Below, one piece after another: positions 18,158-27,523 of a DNA stretch of 38,315 nucleotides; within the stretch, counting starts at the first letter, position 1, and the number at the start of each line of letters is the position of its first letter. The stretch covers positions 36,249-74,563 of the forward strand of contig PAAU01000063.1 in NCBI GenBank assembly GCA_002699445.1, read 5' to 3'. A program made the position numbers and the translations under genes. The notes under the pieces were generated by a model that saw nothing but the letters and a program-made list of their open reading frames with translations, ran no database searches and had not been told where the DNA came from. Source of the stretch: Micrococcales bacterium (lineage in GTDB: Bacteria; Actinomycetota; Actinomycetes; S36-B12; GCA-2699445).

Positions 18158-18229
18158 CCCACCGCCCGGTGGGTCTCCGGCCCGTCTGTCCGGAGGTATC
18201 GTCCCGATGCGGGCACGTAGCCGATCGGG
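18158..18229 (-). promoter_or_regulatory. Three tandem hairpins in the rpmJ-rpsM spacer
   Basis: The 150-base spacer contains three consecutive inverted repeats: 18203-18229 (CCCGAT/ATCGGG, 15-base loop), 18175-18195 (CTCCGG/CCGGAG, 9-base loop) and 18158-18173 (CCCACC/GGTGGG, 4-base loop). In the transcript they occur in that order upstream of the rpsM start at 18111. No U-run follows. In gamma-proteobacteria the leader in front of rpsM binds S4 for feedback control; a comparable role here is only inference. Confidence 0.4.
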
Positions 18230-18261
18230 GGTCGGGTGACCCGTTCTTTGTTGCGCCCGGG

Positions 18262-18375
18262 CTAGCCCTGACGCTGTTTGTGGCGCGGGTTGTCGCAGAT
18301 CACTCGGACAACGCCTTTGCGCCTGATGACGCGGCATTTGTCGCACATCGGCTTGACGCTTGGCTTGACCTTCAT
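18262..18375 (-). CDS. rpmJ: 50S ribosomal protein L36
   Basis: 37 residues: begins [11 protein letters not shown] and ends NPRHKQRQG. The zinc ribbon is complete (Cys11, Cys14, Cys27 and His32), so this is the zinc-binding form. ATG at 18375, TAG ends at 18262. It sits 19 bases after infA, the canonical position between IF-1 and S13. Confidence 0.97.
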   Translation of the reverse strand: MKVKPSVKPMCDKCRVIRRKGVVRVICDNPRHKQRQG

Positions 18376-18394
18376 CTGAACAGTTCCTCGCGAA

Positions 18395-18616
18395 TCACTT
18401 GTAGCGGTAGATGATCCGACCACGGGTCAGATCGTACGGGGACAGTTCCACGACAACACGATCGTCGGGCAGAATCCGGATGTAGTGCATCCGCATCTTT
18501 CCGCTGATGTGCGCGAGGACTTTATGTCCGTTATCAAGTTCGACCCGAAACATCGCGTTGGGGAGTGACTCCACAACTACGCCTTCCAGTTCGATGGCGC
18601 CGTCTTTCTTGGCCAT
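18395..18616 (-). CDS. infA: Translation initiation factor IF-1
   Basis: 73 residues forming one OB-fold: [25 protein letters not shown], then the [17 protein letters not shown]-like segment (here LPDD) and [18 protein letters not shown] at the end. Binds the 30S A site during initiation. ATG at 18616 follows a 260-base gap holding its leader and candidate promoter. Confidence 0.98.
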   Translation of the reverse strand: MAKKDGAIELEGVVVESLPNAMFRVELDNGHKVLAHISGKMRMHYIRILPDDRVVVELSPYDLTRGRIIYRYK

Positions 18617-18735
18617 TACTCGACACGTCCTTGTCTCTGCACTTCCGGCCTGAGCCGGCTACTGCACCGCGCTCGAACAGAGTTTTTCATCCCCATCGTC
18701 ACCACGGTCGGTTCTCACTCCAATCGACCGCACAG

Positions 18736-18759
18736 CGGCTCCAGCCCCGACCGGAGCCG
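18736..18759 (-). promoter_or_regulatory. Hairpin in the infA leader
   Basis: CGGCTCC and GGAGCCG arms (7 perfect pairs, 10-base loop) lie about 120 bases upstream of the infA ATG. A smaller perfect hairpin, CCGGC/GCCGG with a 4-base loop, is at 18645-18658, nearer the start codon. Neither has a U-run. They are part of the predicted infA transcript leader; a function is not known. Confidence 0.35.
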
Positions 18760-18784
18760 ATAGCAGGAATTCCGCTGATTCGCC

Positions 18785-18802
18785 GTTCAGAACATACTGA
18801 AC
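18785..18802. repeat. Perfect inverted repeat at the predicted infA transcription start
   Basis: GTTCAG and CTGAAC, six bases each, are separated by six bases. The element begins about nine bases after the candidate -10 box TACACT, so it would overlap or immediately follow the transcription start. An operator or a 5'-end hairpin would both fit. Confidence 0.4.
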
Positions 18803-18810
18803 CGTTTACG

Positions 18811-18840
18811 AGTGTAGGGCATGAAAGGTAGTGGCGGAAA
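18811..18840 (-). promoter_or_regulatory. Candidate promoter of infA-rpmJ and following genes
   Basis: Minus-strand TACACT (18816-18811) is a good -10 of the TAnnnT type; the -35 region TTTCCG (18840-18835), 18 bases upstream, is poor. The position within the largest gap between adk-map and infA is suitable. Leader length would be about 190 nt. Confidence 0.3.
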
Positions 18841-18876
18841 CCGCGATCCGGTGTGATGCGGCTCTCACTCACTCAA

Positions 18877-19707
18877 TCAGGTCAGATCCGATGCCGGGGA
18901 GGTAACCCCACGAGCAGCAAACTCTGCCGCGCCACCGTCTGGAGCGGTCAAGACCCATGGCCCTCGATCGGTGATGGCAACTGTGTGTTCCCAATGAGCT
19001 GCCACATTCCCGGTATCCGTGGCTACGGTCCAGTTGTCCTCAAGAACCGAAACATCAGCGCTGCCGACTGTAACCATCGGCTCTATCGCAACCGCCATAC
19101 CCGACTTCAGCCGTAGCCCCTTACCCACTCGACCAAAGTTGGGGACGGGCGGCGACATGTGCATCTGCGATCCGATGCCGTGACCTACATAGTCGCGGAC
19201 AATGCCGTAATCAGGACTAGTAGCACGCACACATCCCTCTACCGCTGCCCCAATGTCACCCAAGCGACCTCCCACGGCTACCGCACAGATTCCCTGCCAA
19301 AGTGACTCCCTGGTTGTCTCCGAGAGTCTTAGTAGTTCTGGGCCCACGTCACCGACCGGTACCGTCACTGCGGCATCCCCATGCCAACCGTCAACTATCG
19401 CCCCGCAGTCGATAGACACAAGGTCGCCAACCTTCAGGGCACGATCGCTGGGGATGCCGTGCACGACCTCGTCGTTGACCGACGCGCAAATAACCGCCGG
19501 AAATCCGTAGTACCCCAAGAAGGAAGGTTGCGCGCCTGCTGATCCAATAACATCCGCCGCAATCACATCTAGCTCAGCTGTCGTCACTCCTGGCGTGACC
19601 GCGTTGGCGCACGCGGTCAGGGCTTCGGAGACAAGCAAACCAGCACTACGCATCTTCGCAAACTGTGCCGGGGTCTTTCGTTCGATGCTGCCAGGACGGC
19701 GGAACAC
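18877..19707 (-). CDS. map: Methionine aminopeptidase, type I
   Basis: Removes the initiator methionine from new proteins. 276 residues. The metal ligands are in place: Asp in IDCGAIVDGW and again in WHGDAAV, His in VGHGIG, Glu in AIEPM and Glu in WEHTVAI. The segment FLGYYGFPAVICASVNDEVVHGIP is typical of the actinobacterial enzymes. GTG at 19707 lies one base after the adk stop (TAAGGTG). The N-terminus lacks the SH3-binding extension seen in some actinobacterial Map paralogues. Confidence 0.96.
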   Translation of the reverse strand: MFRRPGSIERKTPAQFAKMRSAGLLVSEALTACANAVTPGVTTAELDVIAADVIGSAGAQPSFLGYYGFPAVICASVNDEVVHGIPSDRALKVGDLVSIDCGAIVDGWHGDAAVTVPVGDVGPELLRLSETTRESLWQGICAVAVGGRLGDIGAAVEGCVRATSPDYGIVRDYVGHGIGSQMHMSPPVPNFGRVGKGLRLKSGMAVAIEPMVTVGSADVSVLEDNWTVATDTGNVAAHWEHTVAITDRGPWVLTAPDGGAAEFAARGVTSPASDLT

Positions 19708-19708
19708 C

Positions 19709-20272
19709 TTAGCCGCGCAGCGCGGCCAGAATACGCGCGCTCACCTCGTCGATGCTGCCCATACCGTCTACTTTCACCAAGATCCCCTGATCTGAGTACA
19801 GCGCCGTGAGGGGCTCGGTTTCGGTGGCATAGACCTCCATGCGCCGACGAATGACCTCTTCAGTGTCGTCAGCGCGACCCTCGGTTTCCGCGCGCTTGAG
19901 CAAGCGTTGTACCACTTCCTCAGTGTTTACGGTGATCTCCAGAGCTCGTTCGAGTGGATGACCGGCATCTCCGAGCATACGGTTCAACTCGTGCAATTGA
20001 TCGACCGTGCGAGGGTATCCGTCCAAGAGGAAGCCATTTTCCGTATCCGGCTCGGCCAGTCGGTGCTGAACCATATTATTGACGACTGAATCCGGCACGT
20101 ATTCGCCGCGATCCATGTAGCCCTTGGCTTCCTGCCCTAGTTCCGTGCCTTCGCCGACGTTTGCTCGGAAGATCGCACCAGTCGAGATATGCGGGATTGT
20201 GAAAGCTTCCGCGATGACAGCCGCCTGGGTACCTTTTCCGGCCCCAGGGGGACCCATGATGACCAATCGCAT
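19709..20272 (-). CDS. adk: Adenylate kinase, short-LID form
   Basis: ATP + AMP to 2 ADP. 187 residues. The P-loop is GPPGAGKGT (7-15); ISTGAIFR binds AMP; LLDGYPRTVDQ and the short lid region GRADDTEEVIRRRMEVY follow. There is no zinc-binding LID insertion, matching the short adenylate kinases of actinobacteria. ATG at 20272 shares one base with the secY stop (TAATG), so the two are probably translationally coupled. Confidence 0.97.
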   Translation of the reverse strand: MRLVIMGPPGAGKGTQAAVIAEAFTIPHISTGAIFRANVGEGTELGQEAKGYMDRGEYVPDSVVNNMVQHRLAEPDTENGFLLDGYPRTVDQLHELNRMLGDAGHPLERALEITVNTEEVVQRLLKRAETEGRADDTEEVIRRRMEVYATETEPLTALYSDQGILVKVDGMGSIDEVSARILAALRG

Positions 20273-21567
20273 TATTTGAGGAACCCTTCATAGTTTCGTT
20301 GTTGCAGCTGGGATTCGATCTGTTTAACAGTATCCAAGCCGACTCCGACCATGATGAGCAAACTGGTCCCGCCGAACACGAAGTTCTGCGAGACGCCAAA
20401 GCCACTAAAGGCCATCACGGGAAGGACAGCAATCGCCGCCAAATACAACGAACCGGGAGCCGTCAATCGGCTGAGCACGTACTCCAAATACTGAGCCGTT
20501 GGTTTTCCAGGTCGAATTCCCGGGATGAATCCGTTGCTCTTGTTGAGATTTTCCGCAACCTCGGTCGGGTTGAACGTGATGGAGACGTAGAAATAGCAGA
20601 AGAAGATGACGAGTAAGGCAAGCGTCACCAAGGAGACGGCTGAGTTGCCGGTCGAGAAATTTTGCAGGATAAATTGCGCAACAGGTCCATCAGACCCGCT
20701 GAGGTTCACGATGAGTGTGGGAACGAACAGAATGGATGAAGCAAAGATGACCGGGATAACGCCTGCCATATTCACCTTCATCGGAATGTAGGTAGACGCG
20801 CCGCCATAAAACTTTCGACCCACTTGATTGCGACCATGCTGCACCGGGATTCGACGTTGGGCCTGTTCGACGAAGACTACGAATGCGATCACCGCCGCTC
20901 CTACGCCCAGAGTTAGGCCGAAGGCTATCGGGCCGGCGCTCTGCAGGACGGAGAGAAACTGCTGCGGCATAACAGCGATGATTGAGCAGAAGATCAATAT
21001 CGACATGCCGTTGCCGATGCCCCGCTCGGTGATCAGCTCACCCAGCCACATGATGCAGGCAGTTCCCGCGGTCATAGTGAGCACCATGACCGCCATCTGA
21101 CCGGCAGATGTCTCAGGTATGACACGTTCGTTACAACCCTGGAAAAGCTGCCCAGGTTGGCGAGCCAGCGCCAGAATACTCGCGGACTGCAAAACCGCTA
21201 GACCAATGGTCAGGTAGCGGGTGTACTGGGTGATCCTTGCCTGCCCAGCTTGGCCCTCTTTCCGCAGCTTCTCCAGTCGCGGTATTACTACCGCGAGCAG
21301 CTGCAGGATGATGGAGGCCGTAATGTAGGGCATGATCCCCAACGCGAACACACTGAGCTGCAGGAGCGCGCCCCCACTGAACAGGTTGATCAACGCGTAG
21401 AGCTCTTGGCCTTGAACCAAGTTCACACAACGCTGTACTGCTGAATAATCCACGCCTGGTACCGGAACAACTGAACCCATCCGGAATAGCGCGATCATCC
21501 CTAACGCAAATAACAACTTGCGACGCAGATCCGGGGTCCGGAAGGCTGCTGCGAAGGCAGAAAGCAC
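20272..21567 (-). CDS. secY: Protein translocase subunit SecY
   Basis: Channel subunit of the Sec translocon in the cytoplasmic membrane. 431 residues with ten hydrophobic segments. Family signatures: FRMGSVVPVPGVD near the N-terminus, ALGIMPYITASIILQLL in the second transmembrane segment, the EGQAGQARITQYTRYLT loop, ITERGIGNGMS, and the cytoplasmic loop FNPTEVAENLNKSNGFIPGIRPG. GTG at 21567 is preceded by AGGAGG at a six-base spacing. It follows rplO after 88 bases, without a visible terminator. Confidence 0.98.
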   Translation of the reverse strand: MLSAFAAAFRTPDLRRKLLFALGMIALFRMGSVVPVPGVDYSAVQRCVNLVQGQELYALINLFSGGALLQLSVFALGIMPYITASIILQLLAVVIPRLEKLRKEGQAGQARITQYTRYLTIGLAVLQSASILALARQPGQLFQGCNERVIPETSAGQMAVMVLTMTAGTACIMWLGELITERGIGNGMSILIFCSIIAVMPQQFLSVLQSAGPIAFGLTLGVGAAVIAFVVFVEQAQRRIPVQHGRNQVGRKFYGGASTYIPMKVNMAGVIPVIFASSILFVPTLIVNLSGSDGPVAQFILQNFSTGNSAVSLVTLALLVIFFCYFYVSITFNPTEVAENLNKSNGFIPGIRPGKPTAQYLEYVLSRLTAPGSLYLAAIAVLPVMAFSGFGVSQNFVFGGTSLLIMVGVGLDTVKQIESQLQQRNYEGFLK

Positions 21568-21655
21568 CGATTTCCTCCTGGCCTTTCGTAGGGGTGATGT
21601 CAGCGTAAATGGGAGCTAACACCGGCTAGGTTACCAGCGACGGTCGACTGGGTCT

Positions 21656-22093
21656 CTAGGCGACCGTGATGGATCCACCGGCTGCGGCTATCTTTTCCTG
21701 AGCCGACTTGGACGCCGCTTCAACCGTGACGTTAACGGCGACCTCAATCGAGCCGTCTCCCAAAACCTTTACGGGATGCCCGGACCGAACTGCGCCCTTA
21801 GCGACAAGGTCGGCAACGGTGACATCGCCACCTTTGGGAAAGAGTTCGCCAAGGCGAGAAACATTCACGGTCTGGTATTCGGTTCGAAACGGATTCTTGA
21901 AGCCCTTCAGCTTCGGGATCCGCATGTGTAACGGCATCTGGCCGCCTTCGAAACCAGCAGGTACCTGGTTTCGAGCTTTCGTGCCCTTGGTACCTCGACC
22001 GGCCGTCTTGCCCTTGCTACCTTCGCCGCGACCCTTACGAGTCGGCGCAGTCTTCGCACCGGGGGCTGGACGCAAGTGATGTTGCTTGATCAT
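21656..22093 (-). CDS. rplO: 50S ribosomal protein L15
   Basis: 145 residues. Starts with [13 protein letters not shown] and the Gly/Lys/Arg-rich [17 protein letters not shown], continues with [18 protein letters not shown], and ends in the globular domain with [18 protein letters not shown] at 22093 overlaps the rpmD stop (ATGA). Followed by secY, as in the spc operon generally. Confidence 0.98.
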   Translation of the reverse strand: MIKQHHLRPAPGAKTAPTRKGRGEGSKGKTAGRGTKGTKARNQVPAGFEGGQMPLHMRIPKLKGFKNPFRTEYQTVNVSRLGELFPKGGDVTVADLVAKGAVRSGHPVKVLGDGSIEVAVNVTVEAASKSAQEKIAAAGGSITVA

Positions 22094-22275
22094 GAGTCAG
22101 TCTCCTCGACATCGACCAGGTGCGAGACAGTGTTGACCATCCCACGAATTTCCGGACGATCCGGCTTTACGACCGAATCACCAATCCGCTTAAGACCCAA
22201 CGAACGCATCGTGTCACGCTGTGCCTTGGTGCCACCGATAACCGACCGTAGTTGAGTCACTTTTAATGAAGACAT
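22090..22275 (-). CDS. rpmD: 50S ribosomal protein L30
   Basis: 61 residues from ATG at 22275: [25 protein letters not shown] and the central [11 protein letters not shown] are diagnostic. The ATG shares one base with the rpsE stop (TGATG). A TTG one codon earlier (22278) is in frame and is six bases from GGAGGT, against nine for the ATG, so the exact start is uncertain by one residue. Confidence 0.96.
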   Translation of the reverse strand: MSSLKVTQLRSVIGGTKAQRDTMRSLGLKRIGDSVVKPDRPEIRGMVNTVSHLVDVEETDS

Positions 22276-22853
22276 CAAGACTTCACCTCCGCCATCGCGC
22301 GTCGCATTGCCTCCGGCGCCACATCTTCTAGTGGCAAACCACGACGGGCAGCAACCTGCTCCGGGCGTTCCAGACTGCGCAAACCCTTCACGGTTGCATG
22401 CACGATGTTAATCGCGTTATGCGAACCCAACGACTTACTCAAGACATCTGCGATACCGGCGCATTCAAGAACCGCACGCACTGGTCCACCAGCGATAACA
22501 CCAGTACCCGGTGCGGCTGGCCGGAGCAACACTACGCCAGCCGCATCTTCACCTAGCACAGGATGTGGGATTGTTCCCTGAATCCGCGGCACGGTAAACA
22601 TGTTCTTCTTCGCGATCTCGACACCTTTGGCAATTGCTGCAGGCACTTCCTTGGCCTTGCCGTATCCGACACCGACTTTGCCGTCTCCGTCACCAACGAC
22701 CACAAGTGCCGTGAAGCTAAAGCGGCGACCGCCCTTGACCACCTTAGATACACGGTTGATCGTCACTACGCGTTCTATGAACTGGTTCCGATCGTCCTTA
22801 CCGCCACGGTCTCGCCGTTCCCGACGTTCTCCGCCTCTGCGCTGCGCTGCCAT
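22275..22853 (-). CDS. rpsE: 30S ribosomal protein S5
   Basis: 192 residues. After a charged N-terminus rich in Arg and Gly come [45 protein letters not shown], and the C-terminal part with [19 protein letters not shown]. The shoulder protein contributes to decoding accuracy; the region corresponding to known accuracy sites appears unaltered. 17 bases follow rplR. Confidence 0.98.
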   Translation of the reverse strand: MAAQRRGGERRERRDRGGKDDRNQFIERVVTINRVSKVVKGGRRFSFTALVVVGDGDGKVGVGYGKAKEVPAAIAKGVEIAKKNMFTVPRIQGTIPHPVLGEDAAGVVLLRPAAPGTGVIAGGPVRAVLECAGIADVLSKSLGSHNAINIVHATVKGLRSLERPEQVAARRGLPLEDVAPEAMRRAMAEVKS

Positions 22854-22870
22854 ATTCTCAATCCTCTTTC

Positions 22871-23251
22871 TCAGAAATCCAGTCCGCCGTTACGAGCCGC
22901 ATCCGCAAGGGCTGCGATCCGTCCGGTGTAGCGGTGACCACCGCGATCCATAACAACCGCAGTAACTCCTGCGGATTTCGCCCGATCAGCGATCAAGTCG
23001 CCGACCTGCTTAGCCTGGGCGGTCTTGTCGCCGCCAGTTTCACGCACGCCGTCCTCCATAGTGGAGGCCGAAGCCAAGGTACGCGCGCTGTCGTCATCGA
23101 CTAACTGCACAAAGACGTGCCGTGCCGACTTGGACACCACAAGGCGCGGACGCTCACTGCTGCCGCGAATAGTTTTACGAACTCGGTTGTGGCGCCGTTG
23201 TCGTGCAACCCGGGTCGGGTCGCCAGAGCCCAGTTTGGTAGAAATCGCCAT
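22871..23251 (-). CDS. rplR: 50S ribosomal protein L18
   Basis: 126 residues. [20 protein letters not shown] binds 5S r[13 protein letters not shown] forms the central strand, and [27 protein letters not shown] is the conserved C-terminus. ATG at 23251 lies two bases after the rplF stop. Confidence 0.98.
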   Translation of the reverse strand: MAISTKLGSGDPTRVARQRRHNRVRKTIRGSSERPRLVVSKSARHVFVQLVDDDSARTLASASTMEDGVRETGGDKTAQAKQVGDLIADRAKSAGVTAVVMDRGGHRYTGRIAALADAARNGGLDF

Positions 23252-23253
23252 GA

Positions 23254-23790
23254 CTACTTACCTGCCTTTCCGGCCTTGCGGCGGATGTGCTCGTCGGCGT
23301 AACGAACACCTTTACCCTTATAGGGTTCCGGCGCTCGAAGCTTGCGAATATTGGCAGCAACTTCACCAACCAACTGCTTATCGATGCCGTTGACGTGGAA
23401 GCGCGTTGGTGTCTCCACCTGAAAACTGATCCCGTCGGGCGCTTCAAAGTTCACTGGGTGGCTATATCCCAAGGCTAGTTCTAAGCCGCCGCCTTTGGCC
23501 TGAACCCGGTAACCGGTACCGACGACCTCGAGAGTTTTCGAGAAGCCCTCGGTGACCCCAATGACCATGTTGTTGACCAAGGTTCGAGTGAGACCATGCA
23601 ACTGCTTGCTACGGCGATCATCATCTGGCCGTTCGACCGTGACTTCAGCATCAGCTACTCCGACCGTAATCGGTTCAGCCACAGTCAAATCCAACTCACC
23701 CTTGGGACCGGCGACAGTAACCTGCTGGCCATCAGCCTTGATCTGAACTCCACTAGGAATGGTGATTGGCATACGTCCAATGCGTGACAT
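23254..23790 (-). CDS. rplF: 50S ribosomal protein L6
   Basis: 178 residues with the two similar L6 subdomains. [14 protein letters not shown] starts the protein, [10 protein letters not shown] closes the first hairpin, and the second half carries [23 protein letters not shown] and the signature [22 protein letters not shown]. Nine bases after rpsH. Confidence 0.98.
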   Translation of the reverse strand: MSRIGRMPITIPSGVQIKADGQQVTVAGPKGELDLTVAEPITVGVADAEVTVERPDDDRRSKQLHGLTRTLVNNMVIGVTEGFSKTLEVVGTGYRVQAKGGGLELALGYSHPVNFEAPDGISFQVETPTRFHVNGIDKQLVGEVAANIRKLRAPEPYKGKGVRYADEHIRRKAGKAGK

Positions 23791-23799
23791 GTTCCCTCC

Positions 23800-24198
23800 T
23801 CACCAAACGTAGGCGAGGACTTCCCCGCCAGTATTGTTCTGGGCTGCCTGGCGCTGGGTAACCAGGCCGCCAGACGTCGAAATAATCGCGGTTCCAAGAC
23901 CACCGAGAACCTTCGGCAGTTCGGTGCTCCGGGCGTACACGCGAAGTCCTGGCTTGGATACGCGCCGAAGCCCGGCAATGGAGCGCTCGCGCGACGGCCC
24001 ATATTTCAGCGTGATGGTGAGAGTTTTACCTACCTCAGCTTCGCCAACCTCATAGTCGGCGATGTAGCCCTCACGCTTCAGGATATCGGATATACCCACC
24101 TTCAGTTTCGACGACGGCATGCTGACCGAGTCATGGTACGCGGAGTTCGCGTTCCGCAATCTCGCGAGCATGTCCGCGATCGGATCTGTCATAGTCAT
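23800..24198 (-). CDS. rpsH: 30S ribosomal protein S8
   Basis: 132 residues. [15 protein letters not shown] at the N-terminus and the C-terminal [16 protein letters not shown] are diagnostic. ATG at 24198 is used; a second ATG two codons on (24192) is possible. In E. coli S8 represses the spc operon at the rplE start; here no matching element was identified with confidence. Confidence 0.98.
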   Translation of the reverse strand: MTMTDPIADMLARLRNANSAYHDSVSMPSSKLKVGISDILKREGYIADYEVGEAEVGKTLTITLKYGPSRERSIAGLRRVSKPGLRVYARSTELPKVLGGLGTAIISTSGGLVTQRQAAQNNTGGEVLAYVW

Positions 24199-24255
24199 GG
24201 CCTCACCGGCCTTCCTCGCTGTGGTTTCCTCTCGGGACCTGCAGCGTCGTTTTGT

Positions 24256-24441
24256 CTACCAACTGCTCTTAGTGACGCCTGGCAACTCACCACGGTGCGC
24301 CATCTCACGGAAGCACACGCGGCACAGTCCAAACTTCCGATACACCGAGTGCGGCCGACCACAGCGGGTGCATCGGGTATAGCCCCGAACTTTAAACTTC
24401 GGCTTGCCATTGGCCTTATTGATCAATGCCTTCTTCGCCAC
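24256..24441 (-). CDS. rpsN: 30S ribosomal protein S14, zinc-binding (type Z)
   Basis: 61 residues from GTG at 24441, which has AGGAG seven bases upstream; the longer frame from 24495 runs back into rplE and is rejected. The zinc ribbon is C-x2-C (RCTRCGR) and C-x2-C (LCRVCFRE), and the end [13 protein letters not shown] is standard for type Z S14. The start is one base after the rplE stop. Confidence 0.97.
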   Translation of the reverse strand: MAKKALINKANGKPKFKVRGYTRCTRCGRPHSVYRKFGLCRVCFREMAHRGELPGVTKSSW

Positions 24442-24442
24442 G

Positions 24443-25003
24443 TCACTTCTCCTTGAACGGGAATCCGAGCTGCCTAAGCAGCGCGCGTCCCTCATCGTCA
24501 GTTTGGGCCGTTGTTACGACCGTGATGTCCATACCTCGTGAGCGATCGATTTTGTCCGCATCAATCTCGTGGAACATCACCTGCTCCGTCAGCCCGAATG
24601 TGTAGTTGCCATTACCGTCGAACTGCTTCGGCGACAGCCCTCGGAAGTCACGAATACGAGGCAACGCAAGCGACAACAGCCGATCCAAAAACTCCCACAT
24701 GCGGTCACCGCGAAGGGTCACCTTCACTCCGATCGGCTGACCTTCACGCAGCTTGAACTGCGCGATCGAGTTCTTTGCTCGGTTAACCCGGGGACGTTGC
24801 CCGGTGATCGCGGAGAGATCAGCAATAGCACCCTCGATTATTTTGCTATCACGCGCAGCGTCACCAACACCCATGTTGACAACAACTTTTTCAACGCCAG
24901 GCACCTGCATCACGTTGTCGTAGTCGAATTCCTGTTTTAGCGAATCCACAATTTCCGCGCGGTATTGCTCTTTCAGCCTTGGCATTTGCTTGGTCTCGCT
25001 CAT
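24443..25003 (-). CDS. rplE: 50S ribosomal protein L5
   Basis: 186 residues from ATG at 25003, which overlaps the rplX stop by one base (TGATG) and is six bases from AAGGA. A GTG one codon earlier (25006) is too close to the ribosome site. Features: [50 protein letters not shown], and [19 protein letters not shown], which contacts 5S rRNA. Confidence 0.98.
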   Translation of the reverse strand: MSETKQMPRLKEQYRAEIVDSLKQEFDYDNVMQVPGVEKVVVNMGVGDAARDSKIIEGAIADLSAITGQRPRVNRAKNSIAQFKLREGQPIGVKVTLRGDRMWEFLDRLLSLALPRIRDFRGLSPKQFDGNGNYTFGLTEQVMFHEIDADKIDRSRGMDITVVTTAQTDDEGRALLRQLGFPFKEK

Positions 25004-25362
25004 CACACTTCCTTGCCGGTGCGCTTACTGAATCGCACCCCTCGAGTCCCGGTATAGGTGGAACCATCGGGACGCTGCTTCTCGACTTCCTCCCGGCGAA
25101 AGCCCACCCGAGTCGGACGCCCGTCCTCAGGATCGATCAACATCACATTGGACATATGAATCGGTGCTTCCTGAGTTACGATTCCACCGGACTTGGCTCC
25201 ACGGTTGTCTTGGCCCACTCGGGTATGTCGCGTCACCCGATTGATGCCTTCAACTATGACCTTGTCTTGCTCAGCCAAAACCGTCAGCACTTTCCCTTTG
25301 AGGCCGCGATCTTTGCCCGCTATTACCTGCACCTCATCGCCAGTGCGAATCGATGTAGCCAT
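25003..25362 (-). CDS. rplX: 50S ribosomal protein L24
   Basis: 119 residues from ATG at 25362 (one base shared with the rplN stop, GGAGGT six bases upstream); the in-frame GTG at 25365 is a less likely alternative. The KOW motif is [18 protein letters not shown], followed by the loop [10 protein letters not shown] and [17 protein letters not shown]. Early-assembly protein of the 50S subunit. Confidence 0.97.
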   Translation of the reverse strand: MATSIRTGDEVQVIAGKDRGLKGKVLTVLAEQDKVIVEGINRVTRHTRVGQDNRGAKSGGIVTQEAPIHMSNVMLIDPEDGRPTRVGFRREEVEKQRPDGSTYTGTRGVRFSKRTGKEV

Positions 25363-25730
25363 CACAGCACCTCCGGAGCTAGTGAAACGATCTTCATGAA
25401 CTTCTTGTCGCGTAACTCACGGCCTACTGGCCCGAAGATGCGCGTACCCCGCGGTTCGCCATCGCTCTTCAGCACTACGGCGGCGTTCTCATCGAATCGG
25501 ATGTACGAGCCATCCGGTCGCCGGCGCTGCTTCTTGGTGCGAACGACAACGGCGCGGACAACTTCGCCCTTCTTGACGTTGCCGCCCGGGATGGCGTCCT
25601 TCACCGAGCACACCACGACATCCCCGATACCCGCGTAGCGACGGCCAGAGCCGCCGAGCACCCTGATGCACAACAACTCTTTGGCGCCGGTGTTATCGGC
25701 GACGCGGAGGCGTGACTCCTGCTGGATCAT
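25362..25730 (-). CDS. rplN: 50S ribosomal protein L14
   Basis: 122 residues, the exact usual length. [37 protein letters not shown], the basic stretch [22 protein letters not shown] and the terminal [23 protein letters not shown] are conserved. L14 contacts L19 and the 30S subunit. A 30-base gap separates it from rpsQ. Confidence 0.98.
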   Translation of the reverse strand: MIQQESRLRVADNTGAKELLCIRVLGGSGRRYAGIGDVVVCSVKDAIPGGNVKKGEVVRAVVVRTKKQRRRPDGSYIRFDENAAVVLKSDGEPRGTRIFGPVGRELRDKKFMKIVSLAPEVL

Positions 25731-25760
25731 CTGTCTATCTCCTGATTAGTTGCCGCAGGC

Positions 25761-26060
25761 CTACTTGGCCTTTTCGAGAATCTCGACTACGCGCCAGCGC
25801 TTGGTCGCCGACGTCGGTCGGGTTTCCATCAAAAGCACGCGGTCACCTTGAGCGGCCTGGTTATCGGCATCGTGGGCCTTGAGTTTGCTGGTCCGTCGCA
25901 CGACCTTGCCGTACAGCGGATGCTTGAAGCGGTCCTCAACTGCCACGACCACTGTTTTATCCATCTTGTCGCTGACCACAAGACCTTCACGCGTCTTGCG
26001 GTAGCCACGTTGCTGCGCAATCTCGTCAGCGGTTTGCTCCGTCACTGCTTCCTCCGTCAT
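25761..26060 (-). CDS. rpsQ: 30S ribosomal protein S17
   Basis: 99 residues. About 17 N-terminal residues ([16 protein letters not shown]) extend before the OB-fold core: [29 protein letters not shown]-type segment, then [22 protein letters not shown] and the C-terminal [14 protein letters not shown] at 26060 overlaps the rpmC stop (ATGA). Confidence 0.97.
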   Translation of the reverse strand: MTEEAVTEQTADEIAQQRGYRKTREGLVVSDKMDKTVVVAVEDRFKHPLYGKVVRRTSKLKAHDADNQAAQGDRVLLMETRPTSATKRWRVVEILEKAK

Positions 26061-26293
26061 GCGGCACCGTCCTGGTCCTCGTCAAGGGTGGTGATACCCA
26101 ACTCCCGTTCCCTAAGAACGGTGTAAATGCGAGCGATGTCCCGTCGGACAGCGCGGAGCCGTCCGTGGCTTTCCAGCTGCCCGGTGGCAGATTGAAACCG
26201 TAGGTTGAACAACTCGGTCTTGTACTCGGCCAAACGCGTTTCTAACTCGTCATCAGCGAGCTTGCGCAGCTCCACAGTCTTTGTCGTAGCCAT
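26057..26293 (-). CDS. rpmC: 50S ribosomal protein L29
   Basis: 78 residues in two long helices: [27 protein letters not shown], then [27 protein letters not shown]. The acidic end LDEDQDGAA is longer than in many homologues. ATG at 26293 shares one base with the rplP stop (TGATG). Confidence 0.97.
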   Translation of the reverse strand: MATTKTVELRKLADDELETRLAEYKTELFNLRFQSATGQLESHGRLRAVRRDIARIYTVLRERELGITTLDEDQDGAA

Positions 26294-26712
26294 CAGCCCT
26301 CACTAACGTCTCGTCGAACGATCCGGCACTTGAGCGGCAACTTGTGTGCGGCGCGTTCCAGCGCTTCACGCGCAACCTGCTCGTCCGGGTAACTGAGCTC
26401 AAACATCACTCGACCCGGTTTCACATTGGCAACCCACCACTCCGGGGATCCCTTACCGGAACCCATCCGAGTCTCTGCTGGCTTCTTGGTCAACGGTCGG
26501 TCCGGGTAAATGTTGATCCATACCTTGCCACCGCGACGCACTCGTCTGGTGATAGCGATACGAGCCGCTTCTATCTGTCGGTTAGTCACGTACGCCGAGG
26601 TGGTGGCCTGCAGGCCCCATTCGCCATTCACAACTTTGGTGCCACCTTTAGCCATGCCACCCCGACCGGGATGATGCTGCTTGCGGTGCTTAACCCTGCG
26701 TGGGATGAGCAT
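26293..26712 (-). CDS. rplP: 50S ribosomal protein L16
   Basis: 139 residues. [19 protein letters not shown] at the start, then [49 protein letters not shown] and [11 protein letters not shown]. Organises the A-site tRNA region of the 50S subunit. Three bases after rpsC. Confidence 0.98.
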   Translation of the reverse strand: MLIPRRVKHRKQHHPGRGGMAKGGTKVVNGEWGLQATTSAYVTNRQIEAARIAITRRVRRGGKVWINIYPDRPLTKKPAETRMGSGKGSPEWWVANVKPGRVMFELSYPDEQVAREALERAAHKLPLKCRIVRRDVSEG

Positions 26713-26715
26713 GAC

Positions 26716-27522
26716 CTAGCCCTCCGTTCCTGCTACTGCCTCGGCCGCTGGCTTCGCGCCGGCCTCGGGAGCAGCTGCTGCGGGAGCGTCGCCACGATCG
26801 GAGCGTCGATCTCGACGGCCACCACGACCGCGGCCGCGACCCATAAGTTTCTGAGCTTCTGCTTGCTCGCGGTCAGCGCGAGTCACGGGGGCTTCACCTC
26901 GGTAAATCCAGACTTTGACGCCAATCAGACCGAAAGTGGTGTGGGCTTCCGCCAAGCCATAGTCGATGTTGGCTCGGAGCGTATGAAGCGGCACCCGCCC
27001 TTCGCGATAAAACTCAGTACGGCTCATCTCCGCTCCACCAAGACGACCAGACACCTGTATCCGAATACCCTCAGCCCCAGCTTTGCGAGTCGACTGCAAA
27101 GCACGACGCATCGCACGACGGAATGCCACTCGACCGGCGAGCTGATCAGCAACTGCCTGGGCAACGAGTTGAGCCTCCAACTCAGGCTCCTTGACCTCAA
27201 TCACGTTGACCTGAACCTGCTTGTCAGTGAGCTTTTCCAACTCTCGTTTCAAAGCATCCGTTTCCTTACCGCCACGCCCGATCACGATTCCTGGTCGCGC
27301 AGTATGAATCCAGAGCTCAATCCGGCCCTGGCTGCGTTGGATGGTCACCTTGCTGATCGCGGCGCGCGGCATGCGATCAGTGATCAGGCGTCGAACCTTG
27401 ACGTCTTCTTCCACATAATCTCGGTACCGCTGCCCGGGCTGATTACCGTCGGCGTACCAGTTGGATACGTAGTCCGCGGTGTAGCCGAGCCGAAACCCGT
27501 GCGGATGAATCTTCTGGCCCAT
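26716..27522 (-). CDS. rpsC: 30S ribosomal protein S3 with Ala/Arg-rich C-terminal tail
   Basis: 268 residues from ATG at 27522 ([18 protein letters not shown]) with GAAGG six bases upstream; an in-frame ATG 24 bases before lies in rplV and is rejected. The KH domain shows [15 protein letters not shown], and the C-terminal domain has [20 protein letters not shown] and [11 protein letters not shown]. The final 50 residues or so are an Arg/Gly stretch followed by Ala, Pro and Glu ([16 protein letters not shown]), beyond the folded domain. S3 lines the mRNA entry channel. Confidence 0.98.
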   Translation of the reverse strand: MGQKIHPHGFRLGYTADYVSNWYADGNQPGQRYRDYVEEDVKVRRLITDRMPRAAISKVTIQRSQGRIELWIHTARPGIVIGRGGKETDALKRELEKLTDKQVQVNVIEVKEPELEAQLVAQAVADQLAGRVAFRRAMRRALQSTRKAGAEGIRIQVSGRLGGAEMSRTEFYREGRVPLHTLRANIDYGLAEAHTTFGLIGVKVWIYRGEAPVTRADREQAEAQKLMGRGRGRGGRRDRRSDRGDAPAAAAPEAGAKPAAEAVAGTEG

Positions 27523-27523
27523 G

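Noticed and set aside
18645-18658. Short CCGGC/GCCGG stem as a terminator of map
   Set aside because: It is over 200 bases upstream of map in transcription terms and lies in the infA leader, with no U-run.
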